DNA of 33,655 nt from contig JAIXSA010000117.1 of assembly GCA_027484915.1 (NCBI GenBank), forward strand, positions 1 to 33,655, read 5' to 3'. Shown here piece by piece: positions 16,906 through 24,864 of this stretch; position 1 is the first letter of the stretch, and every line of letters begins with the position of its first letter. The notes under the pieces are model-generated. The model saw nothing but the letters and a program-made list of their open reading frames with translations. It was not told the DNA's origin and did no database searches. A program made the translations under genes and the position numbers. The DNA is from Paracoccaceae bacterium (GTDB lineage: Bacteria > Pseudomonadota > Alphaproteobacteria > Rhodobacterales > Rhodobacteraceae).

Positions 16906-17025
16906 GGATCACCCTCGCGTATTGCCGCGACCTTACCGAAAACTGTTTCTGGGAAACAGGGGCGGTTGGCAAATTTACCCTTGGGACAATTGGCCCTAGT
17001 CTGTCACCGAAACTCGGGGATCAGC
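16906..17025. promoter_or_regulatory. Divergent promoter region of mgtE and guaD
   Basis: A perfect inverted repeat CTGTTTCTGGGAAACAG at 16943-16959 (seven-base arms, TGG centre) sits between the two starts and may be an operator or an RNA hairpin in the mgtE leader. No known magnesium riboswitch is evident in so short a leader. Confidence 0.45.
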
Positions 17026-18306
17026 ATGACAGACCTCCTTCTCGGCCAAGTCCTCCGCTTTTCCGGTGACCCGTTCGCCGAAGGGCTTTCCGCCGCCTCC
17101 GTCCTCGCCCAGGGTGCCGTGGCGGTCGAGGCTGGCCGCATCGCCGCCGTGGGCGATGCCACTGATCTCCGCGCCCGCTACCCCCAGGCGCGCATCCACG
17201 ATCACGGGCAAATGCTCATCTCGGCCGGCTTCATCGACGCCCATGTCCATTATCCCCAGACCGCGATCATCGCCTCCTGGGGAAAGCGCCTGATCGATTG
17301 GCTGAACACCTACACTTTCCCCGAAGAGATGCGCTTCGCCGATCCGGACTACGCCCGGGATATCGCCAACCGCTACCTCGACCTCGTCCTTGCGCGCGGC
17401 ACGACCACGGTCTGCTCCTACGCCACGATCCACCCGTCCTCGGTCGACGCGATCTTCACGGCCGCCCAGTCGCGCGGGATGCGCCTCTTCGCCGGCAAGA
17501 CCTGCATGGACAGGAATGCCCCCGACGGTCTGCGCGACACCGCACAATCGGCCTATGACGACAGCAAGTCGCTTTTGGAGAAATGGCACGGTGTCGACCG
17601 CCTGTCCTACGTCATCACCCCCCGCTTTTCGCCGACCTCCACGCCCGAACAACTCGCCGCCCTTGGCGCCCTCTGGCGCGAATACCCCGACTGCCTCATG
17701 CAGACCCACCTCAGCGAACAGACCGACGAAATCACCTGGGTCCGCGACCTCTTTCCCCAGTCGCGCGACTACCTCGACACCTACGAAGCCCAGGGCCTCC
17801 TCCGCGAAGGCGCGGTCTATGGCCACGCCATCCACCTGACCGACCGCGAGAAATCCCGCCTGATCGAGGCCGGGGCCTCCCTTGTCCATTGCCCGACCTC
17901 GAACACCTTCATCGGCTCCGGCCTCTTCGACATGACCCTCGCGCAGCACCTTCGCGTGGGGCTTGCGACCGACACCGGGGGTGGCTCCAACTTCTCGATG
18001 CTGCCGACGATGGCCGCCGCCTATGAGGTCGCCCAACTGCGCGGACAGTCCCTGCATCCGGCGCAACTCTGGTGGCTTGCGACCCAAGGCTCGGCCCGAG
18101 CCCTGCGCGCGGAAGACAGGATCGGCAACATCGCCCCGGGGATGGAGGCCGACCTGATCGTCGTCGACCTCGCTTCGACGCCGGCCATCGAACAGGCAAC
18201 GCGGCGGGCGACGGACCTCTGGCAGCAGCTCTTCCCCACCATCATGATGGGCGACGACCGCGCCATCAGCGAAGTCTGGGTCGGCGGCAAGCGCGTCCTT
18301 TCCTGA
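17026..18306 (+). CDS. guaD: Guanine deaminase
   Basis: A 426-residue amidohydrolase that converts guanine to xanthine and ammonia. ATG 17026 is used, after GGGGA; the frame is open much further upstream but runs antisense to mgtE. The metal site is visible: HxH in FIDAHVHYPQ (His73, His75), the histidine in QTHLSEQTDEI, the histidine in YGHAIHLTDRE, and the aspartate in ATDTGGGSNFSML, which is the guanine deaminase form of the motif. It works in purine breakdown or salvage. An 8-oxoguanine-deaminase-like gene lies 1.3 kb away on the other strand. Candidate hairpin 18357-18379 follows. Confidence 0.95.
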   Translation: MTDLLLGQVLRFSGDPFAEGLSAASVLAQGAVAVEAGRIAAVGDATDLRARYPQARIHDHGQMLISAGFIDAHVHYPQTAIIASWGKRLIDWLNTYTFPEEMRFADPDYARDIANRYLDLVLARGTTTVCSYATIHPSSVDAIFTAAQSRGMRLFAGKTCMDRNAPDGLRDTAQSAYDDSKSLLEKWHGVDRLSYVITPRFSPTSTPEQLAALGALWREYPDCLMQTHLSEQTDEITWVRDLFPQSRDYLDTYEAQGLLREGAVYGHAIHLTDREKSRLIEAGASLVHCPTSNTFIGSGLFDMTLAQHLRVGLATDTGGGSNFSMLPTMAAAYEVAQLRGQSLHPAQLWWLATQGSARALRAEDRIGNIAPGMEADLIVVDLASTPAIEQATRRATDLWQQLFPTIMMGDDRAISEVWVGGKRVLS

Positions 18307-18579
18307 CCCCTCCTTTCACATTTGCCCAAATATCCCCGCCGGAGGCACGCCGAGGTTTTGCGCGTCCTTCACGCGCAAAGCATAGACAAAAGGCTTGTGC
18401 CGCAGGCGCTCAATTCGGCCCCCCCCGACCCGTAAGGCCACGCGGAGGCCGCGCGCACACCTGGCGGAAGCGCCTGAGATTGGCTCGGGCTCGATACGCA
18501 AAATGGTAAACGCCACCCTAATACCGGCGACCAACCATTTGTTCTGATTACAGACTACCGCGGCGCCACGCGCGGCGCG
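18307..18579. other. Intergenic region with a repeat-like tract and hairpin
   Basis: No gene is seen in these 273 bases between the convergent guaD and rraB. CAAATATCCCCGCCGGAGGC (18327-18346) resembles a sequence I recall seeing often after genes in Rhodobacterales; this cannot be checked here. The hairpin TTTGCGCGT-CCTTC-ACGCGCAAA at 18357-18379 may end guaD transcripts. The rest holds no clear structure. Confidence 0.5.
18357..18379. terminator. Candidate terminator hairpin after guaD
   Basis: A nine-base-pair perfect stem (TTTGCGCGT with ACGCGCAAA) with a five-base loop, about 50 bases past the guaD stop. It has no long T-run on the plus strand, but AACC precedes it and the arms carry T and A runs, so it could act weakly in both directions. 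Confidence 0.5.
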
Positions 18580-18897
18580 CTACTCTGCCAATTCCCAGCC
18601 GTCGGGGTAGAAGTCGTGTTTCAAGGCGACCGTCGTCGCGATCCGCTCGTATTTCCAGATCTCCTCCGCCGTCACCGCAATCGGCCCGACCGAGGCGATG
18701 AGCGTCTCACCGTCCTTCAAGCGGCGGGTCTGGAACCCCTCCATCCGCAAGGCTCGCTCCAGCGCAGGCCAGGACGCGTCCAGCTCCTCGATGAAGAAGG
18801 CATACTCGACCACCGCCGTCTTCGGCAGGCTTATCCCCTTCGATTGCCGGAAGGTATCAAAGGTCTCGCGACGCTGGGCTTCGAAATTGTGGTCCAT
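18580..18897 (-). CDS. rraB: Ribonuclease E inhibitor RraB-like protein
   Basis: A 105-residue soluble acidic protein. The order of motifs fits the RraB/DUF695-like fold: YAFFIEELDASWPALERALRMEGFQTRR in the middle and the closing KHDFYPDGWELAE, where the DGWE signature is diagnostic for RraB. In gammaproteobacteria RraB binds RNase E and slows mRNA decay; in alphaproteobacteria the role is presumed. GGGAGG stands eight bases before ATG 18897. It lies 27 bases after the stop of the next upstream gene on the same strand and could be co-transcribed with it. Confidence 0.85.
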   Translation of the reverse strand: MDHNFEAQRRETFDTFRQSKGISLPKTAVVEYAFFIEELDASWPALERALRMEGFQTRRLKDGETLIASVGPIAVTAEEIWKYERIATTVALKHDFYPDGWELAE

Positions 18898-18924
18898 GAC
18901 GGGCCTCCCTGCCCGCCTTCTACC

Positions 18925-19509
18925 CTACTCGGTCCGGCTGCAGAAGCCCCGGTCGAAGGCTGCGCCCCAGGTCCAGTCCGACGCGTTCAGGGCCTCAAAG
19001 CCCACCGGCTCCAGCGCACGCGAGACCCCGTCCTCGGTCGCGGTCATCTTCCACAGATCGACCTCGCACTCCTTGGTGAAGGGCTCACCGCCCGGATTGT
19101 AGAACTTGGACCGATGATAGTAGCCCACCACGGTGTACTGGTTGTCGATGTACTGCAGTTGGGTGACCGAGCGGCCCTCGGCGTCTTCGTCGGCAAACTC
19201 GACCACGACCTGCAGGATGCTGCCATCCGGGGTGTCGATCACTTCCAGTGCCTCGCGGGTGGCAAAGGCGGACAGCTCGAAAGCCGCATTGTCGAACTCC
19301 GGCTCCCCCGTCGCTGTCGGGACGCCATCCACCGCCCCACCCCAGATCGACAGCCGGAGCTTGTCCTCGTTCCGGCTCAGTCGGGCCAGGAAGTAGAACC
19401 CCTGGTTCGACACCCCCGCCCAGTTGCCGCTTGCCTCCGAGATCGGCGTCTGCGCCTGCACCGGAAGGGCAAGCAAAAGCGAAAGGATAGGGGCGGCAAG
19501 ACGGCGCAT
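18925..19509 (-). CDS. Exported protein of unknown function
   Basis: A 194-residue protein with a clear signal peptide (MRRLAAPILSLLLALPVQAQ, cut after QAQ or AQA). The mature part looks like a beta-rich soluble domain: GNWAGVSNQGFYFLARLSRNEDKLRLSIWGG, then long alternating strands, and two cysteines (CEVDLW and the C-terminal GFCSRTE) that could pair. I do not recognise the family. GGAGA precedes the ATG. Codon use matches its neighbours. It is followed by rraB after 27 bases. Periplasmic location is the only supported statement; ligand or enzyme activity is unknown. Confidence 0.82.
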   Translation of the reverse strand: MRRLAAPILSLLLALPVQAQTPISEASGNWAGVSNQGFYFLARLSRNEDKLRLSIWGGAVDGVPTATGEPEFDNAAFELSAFATREALEVIDTPDGSILQVVVEFADEDAEGRSVTQLQYIDNQYTVVGYYHRSKFYNPGGEPFTKECEVDLWKMTATEDGVSRALEPVGFEALNASDWTWGAAFDRGFCSRTE

Positions 19510-19582
19510 GGGGGTCTCCGGTTGGTGGCAGCGCGACCATGCCGACTTTTGCCCGACCGGAAAAGGGCGGGAAAACCAGACG

Positions 19583-20923
19583 CTATCCGGCCAGCCGCAT
19601 GGCCAGCTTGCGCTGCCTCTCCAGCACTTTCGGCAGGTCCAGGGTCGTCATCTGCCCGTCCCGCACCACCTGCCGGCCTTCGACGATCAGGTCGCGGACG
19701 CGGGTCGGCCCGCACAACAGCAGCGCCGCCACCGGATCCCAGCTGCCCGCAGCCTCCACGCCCTGCAGGTCCCAGATCGCCAGGTCCGCCCGCTTGCCCG
19801 GCATGATCTGTCCCAGGTCATCGCGACCCAGAACCTGGGCGCCACCAAGGGTGGCAATCTCCAATGCCTCGCGCGCACTCATGGCATCTGCCCCACGCGC
19901 CACCCGCTGCAAAAGCATCGACATTCGCGCTTCGGCCACCAGGTTGCCCGCATCGTTTGACGCCGATCCGTCGACACCAAGACCCACCTTCACCCGCGCA
20001 TCCCGCATCTGACGGATCGGGGCGATCCCGGAACCGAGTCTACAATTCGAACATGGACAATGGGCAACACCGGTTCCAGAGCGGCCGAAAAGTTCAATTT
20101 CCGAACTATCGAGCTTCACGCAATGTGCGTGCCATACGTCATCGCCCGTCCAGCCCAGGTCCTCGGCATACTGGCCGGGACGACAGCCGAACCGGGCCAG
20201 TGAATAGGCCACGTCCTCGTCATTCTCAGCCAGATGGGTGTGCAGCATCACGCCCTTGTCCCGCGCCAGCAGCGCCGCATCCCGCATCAGCTCCCGGCTG
20301 ACCGAGAAGGGCGAACAGGGCGCCAATCCTACCCGCACCATCGCGCCCGGACTAGAATCGTGGAAGCGGTCGACCACCCGGATCATATCGTCCAGGATTG
20401 CAGCTTCTTTCTCGACCAGGCTGTCTGGCGGCAGGCCGCCTGCGCTTTCGCCGATGCTCATCGCCCCCCGCGTCGGATGAAAGCGCAGGCCCACCTCCCC
20501 CGCCGCTGCGATGGTATCGTCCAACCGCGCGCCATTGGGATAGAGATAGAGGTGGTCAGACGTCATAGTGCAGCCTGACAGCGCCAGTTCGGCCAGTCCG
20601 ACCTGGGCCGAGGTGAACATCTCCTCGGGTCCGAACTTGGCCCAGATCGGGTAAAGCGTCTTCAGCCAGCCAAACAGCAGTGCATCCTGCCCGCCGGGCA
20701 CGGCGCGCGTCAGGGTCTGGTACAGGTGGTGGTGCGTGTTGACGAGACCAGGCGTCACAACACAGCCTGTCGCGTCGATCACCTCGGCCTCTGCCGCCGC
20801 AAGGCCCGTGCCGACCGCCACGATCACCCCATCGCGCATGTAGACATCCCCACGCGCAATCTCGGCCCGATGGGTGTTCATCGTGACGACGACATCGGCG
20901 TTGCGGATCAGGAGATTAGACAT
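19583..20923 (-). CDS. 8-oxoguanine deaminase-type amidohydrolase
   Basis: A 446-residue metal-dependent amidohydrolase of the atrazine-chlorohydrolase/8-oxoguanine-deaminase group. ATG 20923 is chosen for AAGGG seven bases upstream; the frame opens at 20959 without a better site. Metal and substrate motifs: GLVNTHHHLYQTLTRA (His64, His66), MLHTHLAENDED, WHAHCVKLDSSEI, HCPCSNCRLGSGIAPI and GVDGSASNDAGNL. THHHLYQTLTRA and the NDAGNL loop match the subgroup that deaminates 8-oxoguanine to uric acid rather than S-adenosylhomocysteine deaminases. A nearby guaD supports a purine role. Other substrates such as isoguanine-like bases cannot be excluded. Confidence 0.87.
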   Translation of the reverse strand: MSNLLIRNADVVVTMNTHRAEIARGDVYMRDGVIVAVGTGLAAAEAEVIDATGCVVTPGLVNTHHHLYQTLTRAVPGGQDALLFGWLKTLYPIWAKFGPEEMFTSAQVGLAELALSGCTMTSDHLYLYPNGARLDDTIAAAGEVGLRFHPTRGAMSIGESAGGLPPDSLVEKEAAILDDMIRVVDRFHDSSPGAMVRVGLAPCSPFSVSRELMRDAALLARDKGVMLHTHLAENDEDVAYSLARFGCRPGQYAEDLGWTGDDVWHAHCVKLDSSEIELFGRSGTGVAHCPCSNCRLGSGIAPIRQMRDARVKVGLGVDGSASNDAGNLVAEARMSMLLQRVARGADAMSAREALEIATLGGAQVLGRDDLGQIMPGKRADLAIWDLQGVEAAGSWDPVAALLLCGPTRVRDLIVEGRQVVRDGQMTTLDLPKVLERQRKLAMRLAG

Positions 20924-21096
20924 GGGTACACCCTTAGTGCACCCTTCGGCCCGGCACATGCCCAGGGACCGCCCGTCAGAAGGGAGAAGGACACGTACGG
21001 CCCACCTAGTTTAGCAAGGTACGGCGCGCTGCGGCAAGTGTGGCGTCGACTGCGACAGAACGATCGCAAGAGCCTTCGACATCGACTGCCGATTCC

Positions 21097-21894
21097 CTAG
21101 CCGTTCAGCAGGGCCAGCGCCTCGGAATGCAGATCACGACTGGAGGCGGCAAGAATCTGGCCTCCCTCCAAAGCGGGGCGGCCTTGCCAATCGGTCACGA
21201 TCCCGCCGGCCGCCTCGATCACCGCGATGGGGGCCTGCACGTCATAGGCCTGCAGCCCGGCCTCGATCACCAGGTCGATCTGCCCCGCCGCGACCAGCGC
21301 ATAGGCATAGCAGTCGGTCCCGTAGCGCACCAGTTTCGCGCCCGCAGCCACCCGGCGGAACGCCGCGCCTTCAGCGGCGGTGCCAACCTCGGGGAAGGTG
21401 GAAAACAGGATCGCCTGCGCCAGCGGTCGGGCAGCACGGACAGACAGCGCAGACTCGCCCATCGGGCCGACGACACGCGCCCGGCCAAGGCCACCCTCAA
21501 AACGTTCGCGGATGTAGGGTTGGTCGATGATCCCGTATAGCACACCCTCGGCATCACGGACCGAGATCAGCACCCCCCAGGTCGGCGTCCCTGAAAGGTA
21601 TCCTCGGGTGCCGTCAATCGGGTCAAGCACCCAAGTCAGGCCCGACGATCCACCAGACATGCCGAATTCCTCGCCCAGGACACCGTCCTGGGGACGGCGC
21701 CGGGCAAGGACTTCGCGCATACGCTCTTCGGACAAGCGGTCGGCGGCCGTCACCGGGTCGAAGCGTTCGGTTTCCTTGGTTTCGGCCGCAAGATCCCGCG
21801 ACCGGAAGTACGACAACGTGGCAATGCGCGCCACATCCGCCAATTCATGCGCCGTTGCGATCAGCTCGGACGCCAAACCCGTCGAAACCCGCAT
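21097..21894 (-). CDS. hisN: Inositol-monophosphatase-family phosphatase, probable histidinol-phosphatase
   Basis: A 265-residue Mg-dependent phosphatase. The metal-binding motifs are DPVTAADRLSEE (about 46-57), GEEFG (about 74-78), WVLDPIDGTRGYLSG (about 88-102) and YDVQAPIAVIEAAGG near 217-231. The RGYLSG variant after DPIDGT, and the DVQAPI form of the last motif, resemble HisN histidinol-phosphate phosphatases of alphaproteobacteria more than classic inositol monophosphatase. It would complete step eight of histidine synthesis. No other his genes are in the window. The XRE regulator lies 87 bases upstream on the same strand. GAGGG precedes the ATG. Confidence 0.88.
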   Translation of the reverse strand: MRVSTGLASELIATAHELADVARIATLSYFRSRDLAAETKETERFDPVTAADRLSEERMREVLARRRPQDGVLGEEFGMSGGSSGLTWVLDPIDGTRGYLSGTPTWGVLISVRDAEGVLYGIIDQPYIRERFEGGLGRARVVGPMGESALSVRAARPLAQAILFSTFPEVGTAAEGAAFRRVAAGAKLVRYGTDCYAYALVAAGQIDLVIEAGLQAYDVQAPIAVIEAAGGIVTDWQGRPALEGGQILAASSRDLHSEALALLNG

Positions 21895-21981
21895 CCTGTC
21901 CCTCTTGGCCTGCCGGACCGCATATGAGGGGTCCGCCCCCGGGCGCGCTAAACGCCCAAGGGGACGAGGTCAAGGTACCTT

Positions 21982-22344
21982 TCAGGCGGCTTCGGACAGA
22001 ACCCGCGCCAGGTCGAACAGGCGGCGGCGCTGCGCCTCGGGGATCGCATAGTAGGAACGGACCAGTTCCAGCGCTTCCTTGTCCGACATCATGTCGCCCT
22101 GGCTGTAGCTTGCCGCGACCTGACCGTCGCCCAGGCCCTCGAAGAAGAACGAGATGGACACGCCCAGCGCGTCCGCCACATCCCACAGGCGGGAGGCGCT
22201 GACGCGGTTCATGCCGGTCTCGTACTTCTGGATCTGCTGGAACTTGATGCCCACCTTGTCGGCCAGCTGCTGCTGGGTCATGCCCACCATCCACCGGCGG
22301 TGACGGATGCGCTTGCCAACATGTGCGTCTACGGGATGTTTCAT
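21982..22344 (-). CDS. XRE-family transcriptional regulator
   Basis: A 120-residue DNA-binding protein. ATG 22344 has GGAG six bases upstream; the apparent earlier start at 22356 is a TTG that lies inside that ribosome site. The N-terminal helix-turn-helix spans about residues 9-66 (GKRIRHRRWMVGMTQQQLADKVGIKFQQIQKYETGMNRVSASRLWDVADAL), a strong Cro/C1 match, followed by FFFEGL and a C-terminal helical tail (MMSDKEALELVRSYYAIPEAQRRRLFDLARVL). Close relatives are widespread in Rhodobacterales, generally annotated only as XRE regulators. It is divergent from the quinone oxidoreductase across a repeat-rich region, so it may control that gene or itself. Confidence 0.92.
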   Translation of the reverse strand: MKHPVDAHVGKRIRHRRWMVGMTQQQLADKVGIKFQQIQKYETGMNRVSASRLWDVADALGVSISFFFEGLGDGQVAASYSQGDMMSDKEALELVRSYYAIPEAQRRRLFDLARVLSEAA

Positions 22345-22710
22345 TCTATACTCCAAAAACGTGTGTCCGTTCCCCTCGGTGTTGTATAAGCAAGATCCGT
22401 GCCAATCTTTCCGCGCCGACCGAAGTTAACGAAAAAATTCTGGGGCGCGCCAAAACCTGTCCTTTTGGATATGTCGAATTACACAAGTGTATAACACACG
22501 GTGCGGTTGTCCCGACCCGCTCGCAAGAGCAGCAGAGCCGAATCATCACTCGCCCTATAGTGGTATCGCATTTCGCGTTGCATTTTGCATACGCCACGGC
22601 AAGTCATCGCATTTTGCGAAAATTCGATCATTGCATTGCCAGAAACTGTACACAGGATAAATCGCATACACTGCAGGTAGTAGAAACAACGCCGCTCTGA
22701 GGGGGTCGCG
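22345..22710. promoter_or_regulatory. Divergent control region between XRE regulator and quinone oxidoreductase
   Basis: 366 AT-richer bases without a gene. TATACA on the minus strand (22383-22388) could be a -10 box of the XRE gene. GTGTATAACAC (22487-22497) and the series CGCATTTCGCG (22567-22577), TGCATTTTGCA (22579-22589) and CGCATTTTGCG (22608-22618) are short dyads with four-base arms or near to it, followed by TGCATTGCC at 22632. Such a cluster suggests a multi-site operator. Confidence 0.5.
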
Positions 22711-23679
22711 ATGCGCGCTTGGCAAGTCCTTGAATTCGGCGGCAACCCCGTCCTGTCCGAAATTGACGCTCCAACTCCCGTTAAAGGCGAAATTGTCCTA
22801 CGTGTGGATGCAGTCGGCCTCAACTTCGCGGATATGCTCGCGATTCAAGGGAAATACCAGGTTCGGCAGGTCCCGCCCTTCGTTCCTGGTATGGAAGTGA
22901 CCGGCGTCGTCGAAAGCCTTGGCCCCGAGACCGAGGGCCCTCCTCCGGGCACGGCAGTCCTGGCGACCTGCCCTTCAGGAGCCCTGGCGGAACGCATCTG
23001 CCTGCCTGCGGCCAGGGTCAGCCGCGTCCCTGCGGTCATGAGCGTGGCCGAGGCAGCCGGCTTTCCCATTGCCTATGGCACCTCGCATCTTGCGCTGACG
23101 CACAAGGCGCGGTTGCAGGCAGGCGAGACGCTTCTGGTGACTGGTGCCGCGGGCGGTGTGGGCCTGACGGCGGTCGAGATCGGCAAACGGCTTGGGGCAC
23201 GGGTCATTGCCACGGCCCGGGGCGAAACTCGCCTTGCGGTAGCGCGCGCTGCCGGGGCCGATGTGCTGATCGACAGCGACGCGCCGGACCTCAAGGACCT
23301 GCTGCGTGCCGAAGGCGGCGTTGACGTCGTCTATGATGCGGTTGGCGGTCCGGCCTTCGACGACGCACTTCGGGCCTGTCGACCGGACGGGCGGCTCTTG
23401 ACTATCGGCTTCGCGTCGGGCGAGGTGCCGCAGATTGCCGCCAACATCCTCTTGGTCAAGAACCTTACCGTCTCCGGTTTCTGGTACGGCGGGTACGAAA
23501 CCCACGCACCTGACCTGGTCGCGGCCAGCATGACAGAGCTTCTGCGCTGGCGGGCCGAGGGGCTGCTGCGCCCGCACATCAGCCACGTCCTGCCCTTCGA
23601 GGCCTTCCCCGAGGGGCTGTCGCTTCTGCGTGACCGCAAGGCCACCGGCAAGGTGGTGATCCAGGTTCACGCGCCATAG
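22711..23679 (+). CDS. Zinc-free quinone oxidoreductase (MDR family)
   Basis: A 322-residue medium-chain dehydrogenase/reductase. The N-terminal GroES-like fold carries VDAVGLNFADMLAIQGKYQ and PFVPGMEVTGVV; the Rossmann NADPH site is GAAGGVGLTAVEIGK (from 145). There are no cysteine or histidine sets for zinc, which fits the quinone oxidoreductase branch. The enzyme reduces quinones or enals with NADPH in the cytosol. GAGGGGG precedes ATG 22711. It ends 13 bases inside the convergent LysR gene. The physiological substrate is not readable from sequence. Confidence 0.92.
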   Translation: MRAWQVLEFGGNPVLSEIDAPTPVKGEIVLRVDAVGLNFADMLAIQGKYQVRQVPPFVPGMEVTGVVESLGPETEGPPPGTAVLATCPSGALAERICLPAARVSRVPAVMSVAEAAGFPIAYGTSHLALTHKARLQAGETLLVTGAAGGVGLTAVEIGKRLGARVIATARGETRLAVARAAGADVLIDSDAPDLKDLLRAEGGVDVVYDAVGGPAFDDALRACRPDGRLLTIGFASGEVPQIAANILLVKNLTVSGFWYGGYETHAPDLVAASMTELLRWRAEGLLRPHISHVLPFEAFPEGLSLLRDRKATGKVVIQVHAP

Positions 23680-24518
23680 GCGCAGCGCAACTCGTTGACC
23701 AGAAGGTCCAGCGCCTCGTCCGACCGGCGGCTGCCCCGATAGAGCCCCAGCTTCATTTCTCCGACAGGCGGCAGCTGGTTTTCGCCACCGATCTCGGCCA
23801 TTCCCTCGGGAACGCTGCTTGCCAGCCGGACCGACACGGCAAGATCGGCTGCGACCGTCGCCTCGACCGCCTGTTCGCTTTCTCCGCCTGTCGCCATTTC
23901 CCAGGGGATGCCTGCGTCTTCCAGCGCAGCCTGGGCCCGCTGGCGGAAGATGCAAGTGTCCTTGAAGCCCAGCCGCAAGGGCCGACGCTGCCAGGCATTG
24001 CCGTCGGGCGCGCCGACCCAGACCAGTTGCCGCGTCGACAGGACCTCGGCCCCCGGATCGAGGGTGTCCTCGGTCGTCAGCATCACGTCGAAAGCACCAC
24101 GGGCGAACTCCTGCTTCATGAGGATGGTGAAGGACGACACCAGGTTGATCCGGACCCGAGGATAGGCGAGCGCCATCCGGCGCAGGATGCCGGGAATTGC
24201 GGGATAGACCACGTCATGCGGCACCCCCAATCGGATCTCGCCCTGACAGCAGGTCGCGGCAAGCTGGGACAGCGCCTCGTCGTTCAGCGCCAGCATCCTG
24301 CGGCCATAGGACAGAAGCTGTTCTCCCTCGGGCGAAAGCGCCAGCTTCCGTGCAGCGCGCAGGAAGAGCGACATCCCAAGCGACTCCTCCAGCCGCTTGA
24401 TCTGCATCGAAACGGCGGACTGCGTGAGATTCAGGTAGCCGGCCGCCCGTGTCACCCCGCCGACATCAGCGACAGTGACGAAGGACCGAAGCGAGGCTAG
24501 GTCGAGGTTCCGGGGCAT
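23667..24518 (-). CDS. LysR-family transcriptional regulator
   Basis: A 283-residue regulator with the LysR helix-turn-helix at about residues 6-64 (DLASLRSFVTVADVGGVTRAAGYLNLTQSAVSMQIKRLEESLGMSLF) and an effector-binding domain from about 90. The terminus overlaps the opposing quinone oxidoreductase stop. It diverges from a DUF1127 gene. Two dyads, GATGGTTCATC at 24531-24541 and GCATTCTGATGC at 24589-24600, lie between and could be its sites; LysR proteins usually control the divergent gene and themselves. The inducer is unknown. AGGA stands nine bases before the ATG. Confidence 0.95.
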   Translation of the reverse strand: MPRNLDLASLRSFVTVADVGGVTRAAGYLNLTQSAVSMQIKRLEESLGMSLFLRAARKLALSPEGEQLLSYGRRMLALNDEALSQLAATCCQGEIRLGVPHDVVYPAIPGILRRMALAYPRVRINLVSSFTILMKQEFARGAFDVMLTTEDTLDPGAEVLSTRQLVWVGAPDGNAWQRRPLRLGFKDTCIFRQRAQAALEDAGIPWEMATGGESEQAVEATVAADLAVSVRLASSVPEGMAEIGGENQLPPVGEMKLGLYRGSRRSDEALDLLVNELRCAYGA

Positions 24519-24642
24519 ATCACAAATCCTGATGGTTCATCCAACAATCATTCGTTTCTACAATGCAGCAGTAAGGCGCATAGTTCAAGCATTCTGATGC
24601 GAGTCCGTCGCACCATCACCAGATCGAATGAAGGAGATCCTT
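24519..24642. promoter_or_regulatory. LysR / DUF1127 divergent intergenic with two dyads
   Basis: GATGGTTCATC (24531-24541) and GCATTCTGATGC (24589-24600) are inverted repeats of the size of LysR half-site pairs. They lie close to the LysR start and about 45 bases before the DUF1127 start respectively, so regulation of both genes by LysR is plausible. Confidence 0.5.
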
Positions 24643-24864
24643 ATGCCGACCTTCCGCCTTTCCCTTCCGCTGACCGCCCTTCGGCCCTCTGCGCTGTCCC
24701 GACTGTCGGCCCGTCTACGGTCCGCCGCAGCCCTTGCACGGTCACGCCGCGCCTTGTCCCGTTTGGATGACCACCTCCTGCGCGACATCGGCCTGACCCG
24801 TGACGAGGCAGTGTCCGAATCCGAGCGGCCCGCCTGGGACGCGCCTTTGCACTGGAAAGGCTGA
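24643..24864 (+). CDS. DUF1127 small protein
   Basis: A 73-residue basic protein starting at ATG 24643; AAGGAG stands right before it, so the in-frame ATG at 24628 lies within the ribosome site region and is unlikely. The C-terminal half, ARSRRALSRLDDHLLRDIGLTRDEA, is the DUF1127 motif (DHLLRDIGL), seen in many alphaproteobacterial mini-proteins, some of which bind RNA or regulators and affect phosphate or stress physiology. The N-terminal part is Leu/Arg-rich. It is divergent from the LysR gene and precedes the Bax-inhibitor gene, without a visible terminator. Confidence 0.88.
   Translation: MPTFRLSLPLTALRPSALSRLSARLRSAAALARSRRALSRLDDHLLRDIGLTRDEAVSESERPAWDAPLHWKG

Noticed and set aside
22567-22618. 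CRISPR-like array upstream of the quinone oxidoreductase
   Set aside because: The repeats are only 11 bases long, unequal in spacing and differ in sequence, so they look like operator dyads.
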